Of a stretch of 64,000 nt of DNA, positions 1-11,889 are shown piece by piece (position 1 is the first letter of the stretch; every line of letters begins with the position of its first letter). Both the position numbers and the translations under genes were made by a program. A model generated the notes under the pieces. It saw nothing but the letters and a program-made list of their open reading frames with translations. It was not told the DNA's origin and ran no database searches. Source of the DNA: Pyrrhosoma nymphula (Eukaryota; Arthropoda; Insecta; Odonata; Coenagrionidae); the NCBI GenBank assembly GCA_963573305.1, contig OY754330.1, positions 7,440,001 to 7,504,000 of the forward strand. Reading direction: 5' to 3'.

Positions 1-610
1 ATCAAAATCCATCCTGAACTGTCATTGAAGTAAGTTGTAATTACAGTGCTTGAGCAAAATTATCACTAAAATGTTAAATAAAGTCCATCATAGCAGGGTA
101 TTATGAAGATTCAAACGAAAGGTTGTCGTAAAGTCACCTATTAAAGGCAGCAGTAAGGATACACCAATTTTGGCAAATTTAAGAGATCACACATAAGAAA
201 CTTTTTTCAGCCAACTCATCTAGCGGTAAAAGAGTAGATTGTTTTGCCACTAAGGCAAATTAGAGCGACATCTCTATTTAGTTTTGAAATGGATGTTGAT
301 CAGTATATATCCACATCACAAGGCTGCATAGAGTGGCCGCCTCATTTGTTGCCATGAACTTTGCCTCATCCGTTTTTGCCTTGGGTCAAGGGAATGGGAC
401 GCAAGTTGAGCATATCAGTTAAAGCATGGCAAATTAACCTCCTGTTCCTTCAATGTGAGTCCTACAGAATTACTATTTAAGGAAAAAGGAGGAGGCTGTA
501 GTAGAGAGATAGACACAGCTGATGGAAGATTAGTAAGTGAGCCTTAAGAGGTGTTGGAAAGAGTATAGAGTCATAAGCGTATCTAGAAGCATCTAAAGGG
601 GGGGTCACCA

Positions 611-640
611 CCCCCATACTCCCTGAAGGGAGTATGGGGG
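611..640. repeat. short perfect hairpin
   Basis: Two 14-base arms (CCCCCATACTCCCT and its complement) around a 2-base centre. A second C-rich tract at about 820-830, reading CCCCCTGGATACGCC, resembles in inverted orientation the sequence just left of the hairpin. This may be the debris of a small inverted-repeat element. Confidence 0.6.
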
Positions 641-839
641 TAAAACAGGGGGTCTGGGAATTTTGAAACATATGCATCTTAAAATGACGTTTTGAAGGTG
701 TTCTATTACGTTATGGACCGTGATCTATAGGTGTACAACTAGCATGTGTTGAACACATCATTTTTACATTTCTTTATCAATGGGGGGGGAAGTTACAATA
801 TTCAAAACCTCCCCCTGGATACGCCGATGTAAAGAGTGG

Positions 840-2630
840 CTTATTGGGAGGGTAGACCTGAAGAAGAAGAGCTATATCTTGAAGAGGAAAGTGGAGTAAC
901 AGAAGATGATAGAGGATACCATATATTGAAGTGCGGGATAGAATAATCAATAAAAGAAATGAAAAATCGAAAACCAACTAAGGATTGATGAAATCCCAAT
1001 TGAAATGATAAAACCACTGGATCAAGAAGGAAAGGAAGAGCTACTCAAAATGTACAATGAGATATATGAAGAGGGGGCAAGTGGCCAAAATAGTTTGGAG
1101 ACATAGTGATGACACTAACCCATAAAAAGAGAAAAACAGCAAGAAATGCAAAGAACATCGGAAAATAAGCTAATTATCTCACAAGAAAAAGTACTACTAA
1201 GGACAATTAACAGAAGGCTATATGGAAGGCTGAGTAGAACAATTGAAGAGTAACAAAACGGATTAAGGAAAGGAGCAGGAACCAGAGATACCAACGGCAT
1301 GGTAAGAGTAATTGGAGAGAGATATATGTATGGAGAAAAGGAGGAAAGTATGTTTAGCTTTCATAGATCTGGAAAAGGCATTTGACAGAGTAAGATGGGA
1401 CTAATTAATGGATACATTGAAAAAACAAGCGATCGATTGGAAAGAAGGAAGATTAATTAAAGACCTCTATTTAGGCCAAACCGCAAGAGTGAGGATAGCA
1501 TGTGTTATGACCACAAGAAATTGCTTGGGAAGAGGAGTTAGGCAAGGATGCTGTGTGTCCCACAGAATTTTTATTCAACATATATTTGGAAGAAATAATC
1601 CAAGGGTATTATCAAAATTGATGGTTTCAGGCGTTACTTTGTGGAACTTTGAATTCATCTTGAATAATTATAACTTTGTATTTCCACATGAAATTTATTT
1701 AGCCACGACCATGGTTTTGACGTCAGGGCGATGATGACGCCCTGACGTCGAAAACATGGTCGTAGCTAAATAAATTTCATGTGGAAATACAAAGTTATAA
1801 TTATTCAAGACAAGGGTATTATGATGAAAGGAGAGGGGTGTGATTATGAGGGAAAAGTGCATAAGAAAAGATAGAGTGCATAAGATTTGCAATTGGCATG
1901 GCAGTATTAGCTGAAGCCAAAGAAGAAATGATTGGAATGTTAGAGGACCTTAACACCAAATGTATAGAATATGTAATGGAGACAAACAAGAAGAAGACCA
2001 AGTGTATGATCATCTGTGGAAAAGGGGAAAAAATTATAATCAAACTGAAAGGGGAAAGCATAGAGCAAGTGAAGAAGAGCTTCAAACATCTAAGGGGTAT
2101 TATAACAGAAGATGTGTCTTATTCAGCTGAGATAAAAAGATGGATAGCATTAGGATAAGAAGGTTTTCAAAGGAAAAGGAAGCTACTCTGTGGGCCTTTG
2201 AACAAAGAATTGAGGAAGAAACTAGTAAAGTGCTGCTATACATGGAATGTAGCACAATATGGGGTGGAAACTTGGGCAGTTAGGAAGGAAGATGAAAAAA
2301 GATAAAGCCCTGGAGATGTGGATGTGGAGGAAGATAGAAAAAGTGAGTTAGAAGGATAAAGTGAGGAACGAGGTGTTGAGGAGAGTGAGCGAGGAAAGTA
2401 ATTGGATTGGACATTCCCTGAGAAGACATTGTCTGTTGACAATGGGAATAGAAGGAATGGTGGATGGAAAGTAGGGAAGGAAAAGGAAACTAATATGTAT
2501 TAGACAGCATATAAAAATAGGTGGAAATTATGTGGACACAAAAGCGTCTGGCTGAGAGAAGTGTGGAGTGGAGGAGGAAGCCTATGAAGAAACCTGCCAC
2601 CTGGAGCAGAAAAACATGAATGAAACAAAT
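840..2630 (+). mobile_element. degenerate LINE ORF2 (reverse transcriptase and C-terminal part)
   Basis: Remnant of a non-LTR retrotransposon second ORF, which in intact copies encodes the reverse transcriptase. Several frames read in turn give typical motifs: an IKEMKNRK-like start near 940, a DLEKAFDRV-like region near 1370 broken by a stop, and GVRQGC.VS near 1530. After an inserted fold-back follow MAVLAEAKEEM (1898 on, downstream of the lost YADD), the KKTKCM block, and a tail with a W.VA.YGVETW-like and MWMWRK...W segment (2230-2340). Stops and frameshifts occur throughout, so it is dead. The second LINE at the right end of the window has the same tail architecture. I assign no clade with confidence; Jockey, R1 or CR1-type are possible. 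Confidence 0.8.
1658..1810. repeat. fold-back (MITE-like) element inside the LINE
   Basis: An almost perfect palindrome with arms of about 73 bases. The left arm starts TCTTGAATAATTATAACTTT and the right arm ends with its complement. The centre is ATGATGA between CGCCCTGACGTC-type ends. It interrupts the LINE reading frame between the RT palm motif and the YADD-distal region, so it inserted after the LINE. Near-identity of the arms implies a young insertion or ongoing arm conversion. Confidence 0.85.
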
Positions 2631-2639
2631 GAATGTGTC

Positions 2640-4180
2640 CTAAATAAATACACTGTGCATGTTAAAAGAGTAGAAATTTACATGTACAATTTGATACATG
2701 GATTTTAGAAAAACTGGGAATATATTCAAGAAAAATCATAGAAAGTTTTTCAGACAAAATGGTTCAGGTATTTCTCCAAAGAGGAGATTTTACAGGGGAA
2801 AAACTAACAGAAAAAGATATTTCCCAAGTGAAAAAGCTATTGACAGAAAATAAAACCACATCTTACAGATACATATGTGTACTGCAGGCACTCAGACTCT
2901 TACAAGGGTCCAGGATCATGGGTTGTCCATTTCACTTAAACTTAAAGAGTTAGATTCTCCTAAACTCCTCACTATCAAAAATACCCCATTTTGGACATGC
3001 CAATAGTTTATGAGATACTAGCGGAAGGTGCCTGTTGAAATTCAACAGGTGTGAAAAACATTGAACTTATTTTATAAGAAAACCACAGAGCCTAAAGAAT
3101 ACTGTCAGCATGACCAATTGAAGAGTTCGTAACAGAGGTATCTTTTATGTTGTGTTCGATGTAGTAGACATGCTGACCATTTTCCAGGAGCATTGTGTTC
3201 CTCGTTTAAAACTTCGCTTCATTTATACAATTTTATTATTCTCAACTACAATTTTTGGTCAATTTAAGGTGACTTGTTAAAACTTTTATTTCTAGCTGTG
3301 ATCCGATGAGAACATCCTGCTTTTACTGAGGAAGATGAGGACATGGAGTTGGGATTGAGGCTGGAAATCTCATTATTGAGAGGGAGGATGAGTGCAGCTG
3401 AAGCCAGAGTGGGAAAATGAAGGAAGAGGAATAGAAGAGGAAACGTATGTTGGGGCAGGTGATACATGATTTAAACCATCTATAGCCAAGACTCTCTTGG
3501 TCACATCCTAGATCAAGGGAGGATTAGTAAATCTTCAGTTAGTTTTTTCTTCAAACTGTGGGTATTATTATAATTAAATGTTTAAAGTAGAGACATTCAT
3601 GCCTGTCTTTGCTTATTTACCATTTGATGGATGTAAAAATTTTATGTAACTTTGAACACCCATATTTCTGATAAGGGGACTTGAAAAGATTTCTCTGGTG
3701 GTGTCTTAGGTAAATTAAGAGCTTGACATTCATTTTTGATGACATAGCTGCTGATATTCAATTTGAAAAATTGTGTCAAAATGTTAATACTACTTAAATT
3801 ACTCTAGACCATGAACATGCTAGTATCAGCCATAAAAACTGTCTACTTGGTGCAAAATGTAATAAGATCAGGGAATATATATAATAGAATAACCTGGCAC
3901 CGATTGTTTTATAATCGTGTTCTTAAATATGTTTCTCAGTGATATCTTGACTCATGTAAGCCGTTTCTTTCAGCATAAGCAACTGATGAGGATGAATCAT
4001 AAATGAGAATGGGAATACAGAAGAAATGCAACAGTGCTTCAAGTGGCATGAAAGAGCTTATGTGACACCTAGGATTTTGTAACCATTAGTAATTTCAATA
4101 AATTGTATTTTTATTAATTTTGTATTTTCTTTCAGAAACACTCTCTTTCATACCTATTTTAAGTACATCAAGTACTGGCT
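2640..4180. other. AT-rich stretch, no gene seen
   Basis: No coding signal, exon with splice sites or recognisable repeat. Small open frames here lack protein-like composition. It could be intron of PI4KA, which runs leftward on the minus strand. Confidence 0.4.
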
Positions 4181-4343
4181 CCAGTCATATATGGTTAGTT
4201 ACAGCCATATGACTGTGCCATCATTACTTTAACCTTATTTCCCATTTTTGGGTGCCCTTAGTTCCATAGTCCTTAATATCTTTTTAACATCAATTTTATA
4301 TCGGTCCAATATCATCAGAAAATGTCTTTTTTAAATCAGTGTA

Positions 4344-4499
4344 TAGTCAGGAAAGATATCCTTAATATGTCCGATATATATCAATTTGACGTTGGTAACA
4401 TGTCACTTTTGTGTCCTGTTATAGTCAGGAAAGATATCCTTTTTATGTCAGATTTATATCACTTTGACATCGGCAGCAGATTTCACTTTTATATCGGCA
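4344..4499. repeat. 78-bp tandem duplication with GATATC words
   Basis: Two diverged units start TAGTCAGGAAAGATATCCTT at 4344 and 4422. The surrounding 4270-4530 is enriched in GATAT, ATATC and TGACATCGG-type words, so the duplication sits in a larger field of short-word repetition. Confidence 0.7.
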
Positions 4500-4879
4500 A
4501 ATATTATTTTTGACCAAATGCTGATATCAGCATGCTGCTGGGGTATTTTTGATCTTTGCCTTCATGTACCCAATGATAAATTTTATCATAAATTTGTTTT
4601 TGTGCTTTATATCGCATGATAATTTGACTTGATCCCTATCAATGTAACCATGGGTCAATATGGTGTCATACGGAGTATTTAGGACTGAAGCTGGATTCAT
4701 GCTAGGCTACAAATCCTCAGAGATTTCACATCCACTTTTATTAGGTTGAGGTAAGGCCAATTACGTGTATGGAATTATCTATAATTCCTTGATTTCATTC
4801 ATTTTTTATGGAAATAACTCTTTTTGCTGATGTATGGTCACTTGAAGTGAATGGTGATCTGGTAGTAATGGGAAAAATC

Positions 4880-5085
4880 TGTGATTAATGGTTGATGTGG
4901 ACATGCCATAAGGAAAAATCTGTGGTTCCACGTGGACGTCCACATGGGAATTTCGTTCCACATCGTCCTTATCAGTCCTTATGGACTGTGTCTAACGCCT
5001 TATGGCCGTCCATATCAGTTCCATGTGGCCATGTTCCACATTGGCCACATGGATTTTCCATGTGGACGGCCACATGAATTTTGAC
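4880..5085. repeat. degenerate CATGTGGAC short-word repeat
   Basis: The words CATGTGGAC, GTCCACATG, CCACATGG and TTATGG recur in both orientations about every 15-25 bases. No fixed period is visible. A similar array built on ATGTGGCC and CATGGCGGTCC lies at 33500-33690. Confidence 0.65.
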
Positions 5086-5179
5086 CAGGGTGGTTAGTAT
5101 AGGAAGTCATTTTTTAACTGACATAGATGACTCATTGCTGACCGTGAAATATGCTTCGTAGAGTTTATGTTTATAAAAA

Positions 5180-5856
5180 TCTGTCATTTTTACAGGTGGA
5201 GAAATGGGATTCATTCCAGGAGCTCTACTAGTGTTTAAATCTGGCCTGAAAACAGGGGATTATCACGGTGACATGAATCATGAAAATTATTTTAAGTGGC
5301 TAAGAAATCATCTCATCCCAAACCTGCTGTCTAATTCTGTGCTTGTGTTGGACAATGTGTCGTATCACAATATACAACAGCATCGCAGTCCGAGCATGAG
5401 TGCTAAGAAGGATGCCATGAAGGCGTGGCTGGGCACCAGAGGGGTGGAATACTCAGTGAAGGATACAAATATTGAGTTATTTGAAAAAATTAAAAGAAAT
5501 AGGGGGTCTGTGATATACCAGGTGGACAGTATTCTGGCTGAATATGGACATTCGACAGTTAGGTTGCCTCCCTACCATCCGGAGCTCAACCCGATTGAAA
5601 AGATACGGGGTATTTTAAAAATTGGGTGGCAATGCACAACGTTTCCTTCAAATTGGACGATGTGAAAGTTCTGGTTCATGAAAAAAGTGCTGCAATTGGT
5701 AAGGACGAGTGGTGCAAAGTGTGTGAAAAGGTGAAAGAGGTGGAAAACAATTATATAAGCAATGAAATGGTGCGTGATGAAGTCGAGAATGAACTTTTAA
5801 TTACTCTGTCCGAGACTGAAGATGAGAGTTTTTCCGATTCTGAAAGTGATTATTAA
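5180..5856 (+). pseudogene. IS630/Tc1-mariner-type (DDE_3) transposase, 5'-truncated and frameshifted
   Basis: C-terminal half of a DDE transposase that would cut and paste its own element. The frame at 5204-5665 reads GFIPGALLVFKS, then VLVLDNVSYHN (second catalytic Asp) and RLPPYHPELNPIEKI (catalytic Glu). A single frameshift near 5625-5640 moves the rest into the next frame (about 5650-5856), which continues LDDVKVLVHEK and ends in the acidic serine-rich tail typical of this family. The N-terminal helix-turn-helix and first Asp are missing upstream of about 5180. No terminal inverted repeats were found around it. A distant relative is the element at 34074-36307. Confidence 0.85.
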
Positions 5857-5859
5857 CCC

Positions 5860-7058
5860 ACCGAAGGTCGCACGTATGTAGGAGATACACACGTGGTGAA
5901 TTTGGTCTAAAATTGTATAACATTGTGTTCACTGCGTTGTGCCTTCCTTTTCTATGTCCTATTCTGAAGTTCAGTGAGTCGTCACCGTTCTTCCTCAGGT
6001 CAACTTTGTATTTCTGACATACGCGCGACTGTTCCGATATTAAAAATTCCAGCCATGACCTTAATAGTTTCTTCCCTCGTTTACATGCTTACATTGCATT
6101 CTTTTATAAAATAAATGCAATTGTTATTTATATAATGTCTATTTATTAACCATACTCTAATTATTTCAAACGTTTAGTCACTGCACTTATCTAAATTTGA
6201 ATTTGACATTCGCGAGAACAAGAATTAACTTTTAGGAGATCGGTTTGGTGGGGTGACTAGTGTACTGGCTTCCCACGGCTAGGGCCGGGGACATTGTAAT
6301 AAATGTTACTTTGAAAATAAAAATTGCGGGCTGAGAGTGCGCTTGCTACTGGGCAAAAATTCTCTTGTGTTGGATACACTGAGACCCAGCCTTCCCCTAC
6401 GCTCCCGAGCGGAGGGATATATATTTGCGTTTCCCTCCTAACTACCGCCCCCAAAGGCACCTTCCTCTCCACTCGCTGTCGTTCCGCGCATTTAGGTGCC
6501 ACCAACTCTCAATCGAACTCCACCAACCAACGCCTGCCAGTTGTTGTTTCTCAGACAAGGAGCAAGGAAACAGCCTACCGAACCGACAACGAACAGGCAT
6601 TATTGTTACCGAAATTGACAGGGCATTCAGCCATCTAAAGAACATACTAACATTTTAACAAAACAATATCATAATGCTAAATGAATTTGTAGTGATGTAT
6701 ATGGGAAACCTGAATTCTCAATTAAGTATAGGAATCTCAGATAACTGAGAAACAATAATAATCTGATGGCCATTTTTTTAAGCTGAGACACTGATTACTT
6801 TCAAAACAATTCCAATAGAAATTAGCTCACATTTGAAAGGCATATTAAAAGGAGTTTCCAGGGGTTACCTAAGGCCAATCGATTGCTTATAAGACTGACA
6901 AAATATCATGCAGCCCTTGCAATGAAGACGGTTGAGAGAAAAGTTGGGCAACCACTGCTCATTCCACACCGAAAGAGAAGTAAACTTCTTCATATCAAGC
7001 ATTTAATTTTACCGGCGCTCCTTTTTACTAAAGATTAAATGTCTTTATATATACTTAC
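5860..7058. other. region between transposase remnant and PI4KA exon 3
   Basis: A GC-richer island at 6250-6640 has overlapping open frames on both strands without recognisable domains. The remainder is AT-rich. By position this is PI4KA intron 3 or part of it, but I found no further PI4KA exon here. Confidence 0.4.
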
Positions 7059-7238
7059 GCTTTGCAGTTGATCCTCGAGGAGTAGTTTGATCCTTGTAAG
7101 CATGACAAATATTCGTGAGAACTCCGAGAAAGTCAACCTGAGCTGATACGATCTCATCCCTCAGCGTGTCCCATTTACTTGCTATGTCAGCCAGTAATGT
7201 GTTTAAACAAAAGCTGAACCTTTCCGCGACAGGTATTC
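7059..7238 (-). CDS. PI4KA: PI4KA exon 3
   Basis: Acceptor TTTTTTACAG|GAATACC at 7238 and donor AAGC|GTAAGT at 7059. The first two bases complete the split Arg codon of exon 2. Encodes PVAERFSFCLNTLLADIA and the following helical segment. Confidence 0.9.
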
Positions 7239-7727
7239 CTGTAAAAAATAGGAATATGAGCTATTATTACTCACGCATCATTGTCGAGGATAGCCTAATT
7301 GGCTACGAGTGGTCTTGCAAATACAAGGTAAATACCAACGGCCACCTACTTTCATATGGAGACAATGCAATTTCCTCCAGCCAAATAGCTTTAGCTAAAC
7401 CTCGAAGTAGTCTCAACAGGTATGGAAATATTTTGTCTTTGTGCTGCAGTCCAGATTCAAGAAAATAAAGCCCGAGCGCTATGACAGCATCCTGATTACG
7501 TTGATTAAGACGAAATATTCCCTGAGGAGTTTCTTGAGGACAAAGTGCGAACAACGTTGCCACCTAATTAAGACGCTTCATTAGGCCAATTTTCTCAGAA
7601 AAATCAACAAACATCTACCATTGCTAGAATATTTTACCTTATCCCAAGGAGTTGGATTGATTGCAGCCAGCGACCTTGCTAAATGTTGAACTGTCTTGGT
7701 GAAGAAATCCTTTTTATCGTTCGCCAT
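7059..7727 (-). CDS. PI4KA: phosphatidylinositol 4-kinase alpha, N-terminal coding exons 1-3 (partial gene)
   Basis: PI4KIIIalpha phosphorylates phosphatidylinositol to PI4P, mainly at the plasma membrane in a complex with EFR3, TTC7 and FAM126. Only the extreme N-terminus is here; the kinase domain is not. Exon 1 is 7727-7638 (starts MANDKKDFF), exon 2 is 7563-7350 and exon 3 is 7238-7059. Introns are 74 and 111 bp with GT-AG ends and the joined frame stays open: 484 bases, ending one base into a codon. The recognisable block is CP.....GIF.LN.R..DAVIALG.FL.ES.LQHKD...PYLLRLL.GL.K..W.EE, followed by PVAERFSFCLNTLLADIA, which match the conserved N-terminus of animal PI4KA. The ATG at 7727 is the first in frame and precedes the conserved ..LARSLA motif at the expected distance. 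Downstream exons were not found in 1-7058. Confidence 0.9.
7350..7563 (-). CDS. PI4KA: PI4KA exon 2
   Basis: Acceptor TTAATTAG|GTGG at 7563 and donor GAAA|GTAGGT at 7350. It encodes the DAVIALG...LQHKD...PYLLRLL block, the most conserved part of the N-terminus, and ends in phase 1. Confidence 0.92.
7638..7727 (-). CDS. PI4KA: PI4KA exon 1 (start codon)
   Basis: Thirty codons from ATG at 7727 to GATAAG|GTAAAA at 7638. Phase 0 at its 3' end matches exon 2. Confidence 0.85.
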
Positions 7728-9080
7728 GGGAGAGGCTATCAGTACGCTTATACTTATCAATTAATTGCGTGACTTAATACGCAAAATAAATACCCATATC
7801 ATGATAATGTTTGGTTAAAATTAATTCTTCGAGTAATACAGGGGGCAGGAGGTTCGACCAAACCATCCATTCTAGCGATAACGGTTGGTCAACTAATAGT
7901 GCCTTCACAAGGACAATCAAATTAAAATTAACTCAACATATATTATAACATAACATAACATGTCACTAGAAAACAGAAAAATACAACGCGCCTTCCTAGA
8001 TAAATATCCCCGAGCCTATCCACCGAACGACAAATTTTGACAACCAATCATCTGCAACGAATGATTCGCAATCCAACATTCAATTGTCTATTTTGTTTAC
8101 TTTCCGATCCTTCCTTTTTTTACAAAATCCTTCATTTCAAACCTGTTCAAACCATTGAAACAAACATACATTGAAAGGAGCGAAGGAGGGGAAATGCCTG
8201 TTTGAGTTACTATCGTAACTATTGAAGGAAATGTGGTGGGGAAAACGTAATATTGTTAATGCAATGCACGATATAATCTAATTACTCAGATAAGATTAGG
8301 CCGTGAGCAGCCCAAAACATGAATTGTTAGAAGGAAAGTTAGTTGAAAAGGATAGCGTTTAACCAATATCCTACAATGTTCATTCAGTATTCCACCGTTC
8401 TATGTTCAAAGAGTGTTCATTATGTAGGACAAAGTAATGTTAGTTTTGTTCTTTTTTCATGAGTGTGCTTTTTTTGTCTATTGCACATCTGATTTTCTGT
8501 TTTATTCCATGAGTTATACATATATAATTAAGAAGTAACTGAAATTTCATTGATGCTTAAATGAAGTCTAATTCCATATTACACAGCCCATATCTATGTA
8601 TCCTTTAGAAAAAAATGAAACTAAATATTACTTTTCAGAACTAAAAAGGGAATTTTCCGAAACATTTACATGTCACAACAAACGTAATTGCCTATGAAGT
8701 ATTGTAATCAATTGTCTTCAAAAGACTTAATAAGTTAAAGATTTAAACTAACTTTTCCATTTGTACTATTTACTTTATTATCTTTATCGAATTGATCGTG
8801 TTCCTAGTTCCTACACAGTCCTTCATATTGGCAACAAAAAAACACCTTTTATCTTAATTGCCAACTGACAAATAACACAAGTTAAAACTCTTCCCGTCTA
8901 TCACACAAAGAATGCAATAATTTCAAAGTACAAAATCAAAGCAGTCAAAGCCTAAATAAGGGTCACATAATCAATAATGACTGATACCGAACATGAGTAA
9001 TTTAGATAGGGGTGACAAAATCAATAAAACAACTTCCATCATAAACAACACAACTCATGGGAAAAACAACAAAGCAACAC
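7728..9080. other. upstream region of PI4KA, no gene seen
   Basis: AT-rich with no protein-like frame. It should hold the PI4KA promoter and 5' untranslated region. I saw no convincing TATA box or CpG-rich block that would place the start site. Confidence 0.35.
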
Positions 9081-9089
9081 TCCTGGTGA

Positions 9090-9645
9090 CATTCATTTAG
9101 CAACAAAGCAAAATTGTTTTTATACGCCTGCTCCCACGGCAAGACTGGAGATTTTGGAAGCAGATTTTGTTTCTTTTTAAACATCCTGCAGCTACTAACA
9201 TAGGATTCTTATCTAACATAAGTTACTACACCATAGACATGGCCAATGGCTTCATGTGGGACGTGCACAGATGGTTAGTGTGCAATATTTGCAGTACTTC
9301 CTCTTGTGGTGTCTTTGGCACGATAACCCTTGCCCCCATAATAGGCAGTTCTTGGAGATGGAGAGTTCTGTCAGGAACCTAGCATACGGCTGCAATTCAG
9401 GTGTGCTGGTTGCATTTATCCATCCATTCAGCACCTGGAATTTCACCTGGTCAAATATGCCATATTTAGTTGTTCCTTCTGCTAAGTGCTCAGGAGTTAA
9501 GGGTGGTGGCTCCATTTCCAGCACGAACACATCTGCTGAGACACCGTGCTTTGATTACTCTGGCATACGACTGAGTGAATCTGCTGGTCTTTGGTTCCAC
9601 CCAGGTCAATAGAGCAAGTGGAAGTCATAGGTTGACAGCTCCACC
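9090..9645 (-). pseudogene. Ty3/gypsy pol remnant (end of RNase H to start of integrase)
   Basis: Minus-strand reading gives STYDFHL and P.DSLSRMP near 9640-9560, the typical end of a gypsy RNase H domain. The linker follows (LTPEHLAEGT...GW), then ELSISKNCLLWG near 9310. A later fragment, NLLPKSPVLPWEQ (about 9170-9120), matches the linker before the integrase core. Stops and gaps interrupt it, the zinc finger and catalytic core are lost, and no LTRs were found. It is unrelated in detail to the LTR element at 12.4-14.4 kb. Confidence 0.7.
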
Positions 9646-9984
9646 GAAACATCCTGGGTGACAACATCATGCGGGGATTGGTTTACGCCTTTTTAGTGAC
9701 TATTAACCCGTGTCCCACCCTGCAGATGTAGCATTGGTGAGATTTCTTAAGTGAAAAGTGTACATTTACTAAGGTTAAGTTACGGTACTCGTACAAGACA
9801 TCACCTTGGTCACTTATCCGTCCCACAACCACTTATCCAGATCAAGCACTGCAGTAGATGCACCTACAGCTACACTGATATGTGAAATTCACAGTAAAAA
9901 AAATCGTTTGCTTGGTCCGGCTTTTCTTCACTGTAAATTTCACTCAGTTGTGTGATCACGTGGGTGCAGGGCCGACTTAAGACA

Positions 9985-10112
9985 AAATTTTTACCCGGGC
10001 GAGAGAATATTCTGGCACCCCCCTCCCTGCTTATCAAACCTATTCACCAGTTTAACATTGCAGTAAAAAAATATTTTTTCACTATCACGTTGCCCCGGGC
10101 AGTTGCCCGGGC
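9985..10112. mobile_element. terminal fragment resembling a hAT-type element
   Basis: CAGGGCCGACTTAAG-like left sequence and the palindromic CCCGGGCAGTTGCCCGGG near 10094-10112 are common at ends of non-autonomous hAT elements. It is followed directly by TTAACCCTTAGACTGCGGG, which looks like a piggyBac-type end. No partner end was located. Confidence 0.35.
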
Positions 10113-10407
10113 CTTAACCCTTAGACTGCGGGAAACGTATAAGTACGTGTGTACCGGCAACTTTGGGAAAAATGTTCTTGTACGTTTGACCCTCTCTGTC
10201 TACCTGCTCCCTTAGCCCTTTCATATTTTTATGACCCGAACTCTTTCTTTCCAGCGGTGAACATTTGGGAATCCACCCTTTTTACCCAAACCACTCCCTT
10301 CCCACGCTCTTTAGGGATTGCATATCACCGCAATGAGGTATGACCCTTTCTTCTGATTGCTCACTCAATGGGTTATGGTTGTCTCAAAAGTTAGTTGTCT
10401 TATCGTG

Positions 10408-10578
10408 GAAGGTTATTTGGGATTTCTACCGGGTCAGGTTTTCCATCACGGGCGACGTTTCGATGAACGAGTTGTCCATCGTCATCAGGGCATGTGGACG
10501 ATGGACGACTCGTTCATCGAAACGTCGGCCGTGATGGAGAACCTGACCCAGTGGAAATCCCGAATAACCTTCTGCGAT
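10408..10578. repeat. long fold-back repeat with hammerhead-like arm
   Basis: Arms of about 75 bases run from GGTTATTTGGGATTTC (left) to its complement GAAATCCCGAATAACC (right) with a 13-base centre ATCAGGGCATGTG. The arms differ at several positions. The minus-strand reading across the centre contains a CTGATGA...GAAAC core (separate entry). Confidence 0.85.
10451..10491 (-). ncRNA. hammerhead-ribozyme-like motif, locus A (degenerate)
   Basis: Minus strand: GCC, then CTGATGA (10488-10482), helix II of 7 pairs including one G-U (GATGGAC with GTTCATC, loop AACTC), GAAA (10461-10458), CGTC. Helix I (GCC with GCC) pairs at positions 1 and 3 only. The opposite arm has GTCGGCC, which would pair fully but lacks CTGATGA. 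Core residues are consensus but the fold is imperfect, so activity is doubtful. Confidence 0.45.
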
Positions 10579-10599
10579 ACAATACGCCGGGAAAGCCTG

Positions 10600-11380
10600 C
10601 GAACATTCTTAGTTGTCTTATGTTCGCGCCTGGCTCAATTATCAATGGATTTATTTGGTGTTTGTTATCAAACTAAACAGAAAATTGCTAGAAAAAATAT
10701 TGACATTTGATTTTAACAATTATGCCTTTAAACTAATTGAAATAATTTGTAATCCCTCAACAAGTTCCGGTGCCCACCCCCTGGGATCCCGAGAAAAGGG
10801 TTGGGAGGGGATTACATGGGTCATATAACTGCCCGGCCTCGGCCTGTGAGAAGGAGGGACAGGCTCTGTCCGAATAGATATTTCCTGCACAGGGTGGACG
10901 ACATGCGCTCTAGCTGCTGCAGCTTAAGGGATAAGCTGGGCCTGCGTGGGTGAATCCGTTGAAGTTAATGTGTGGCCAGGTTCACTCCGGACGTTTGAAG
11001 TAGTGGTGTCACTAAAAGAACACAACAGTTTCACAACGGAAAGTTTCAAAACGAAAGTTCTGTGGAACAACCTGTTGTGGACAACAGCAAGAGGCACACC
11101 AAACAATAGGCAATCGATCGATAGTTCTGTATTCCATGTAATAAGAAATCTTTCACTTAAATAAAACTATAATTCCATTTGGATTCATGAAAGAGTTCTA
11201 ATTCTATCTGCAATGACTGGCTTACATGTGTTGTCTGAATAAACCATTAACAGATTCAAATCCAATGTATTGTAACTTATAACCGCAACGCAGCCACACG
11301 TGCAGTGCAACTGGAACTGAATAGAAGACGAGACAGTCAGCTTCAGCTATCAATTGCCACCACAAGGCATAAGGGTGCAT
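10600..11380. other. no gene recognised
   Basis: Open frames at 10610-11160 on both strands lack known motifs. The GC-richer part (10770-10990) may be transposon debris. Confidence 0.35.
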
Positions 11381-11889
11381 AAGCCACATAGTTCCCATGA
11401 TATTGGGGTCAATCTTTTGGAAAATTTCTCATAAATGTCACTTCCAAGGTTCTGCTTTTTGAGTACTGTGTATAGTGTAGAAATTCATAGTTCATTGACT
11501 AATCAATAAGACACAGTGAAGAGTTTTATCACATGAGTATCAAAGGATGTAAATTATAGGAAAAAAATATTTCATCTTTACCTAACTATGGCTAGTTGCA
11601 AAAAATATCCATGATGCTGCTAAGGATAAGTCTTGGTTGTGGTTTCAAAGGTTGAGAAAAATTTTACAATTCTTATATTGTCCAGCATAGCCATCACTGA
11701 AATAATTAACAGATTTTATGGAAGGAAAGTTTTGTTTGATGTACTCCTTAATTATTTTTTGGGTTTCATACACAAAGGTTACATCATGCTCCAAATCATC
11801 AGATAAGATGCATAGACTTGAGATCAGTAAATCTTCAGACTGGTGAACCTTTGGGTATATTATAGCTGGGTAATGACATATGAGCAGTT

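Noticed and set aside
3264..3467. Serine-rich minus-strand frame as a further PI4KA exon
   Set aside because: It lacks the conserved residues expected after exon 3 and I could not confirm splice phase.
6250..6640. Overlapping open frames on both strands as a small gene
   Set aside because: No splice sites, no recognisable motif, and frames are open in several registers as expected of a GC-richer patch.
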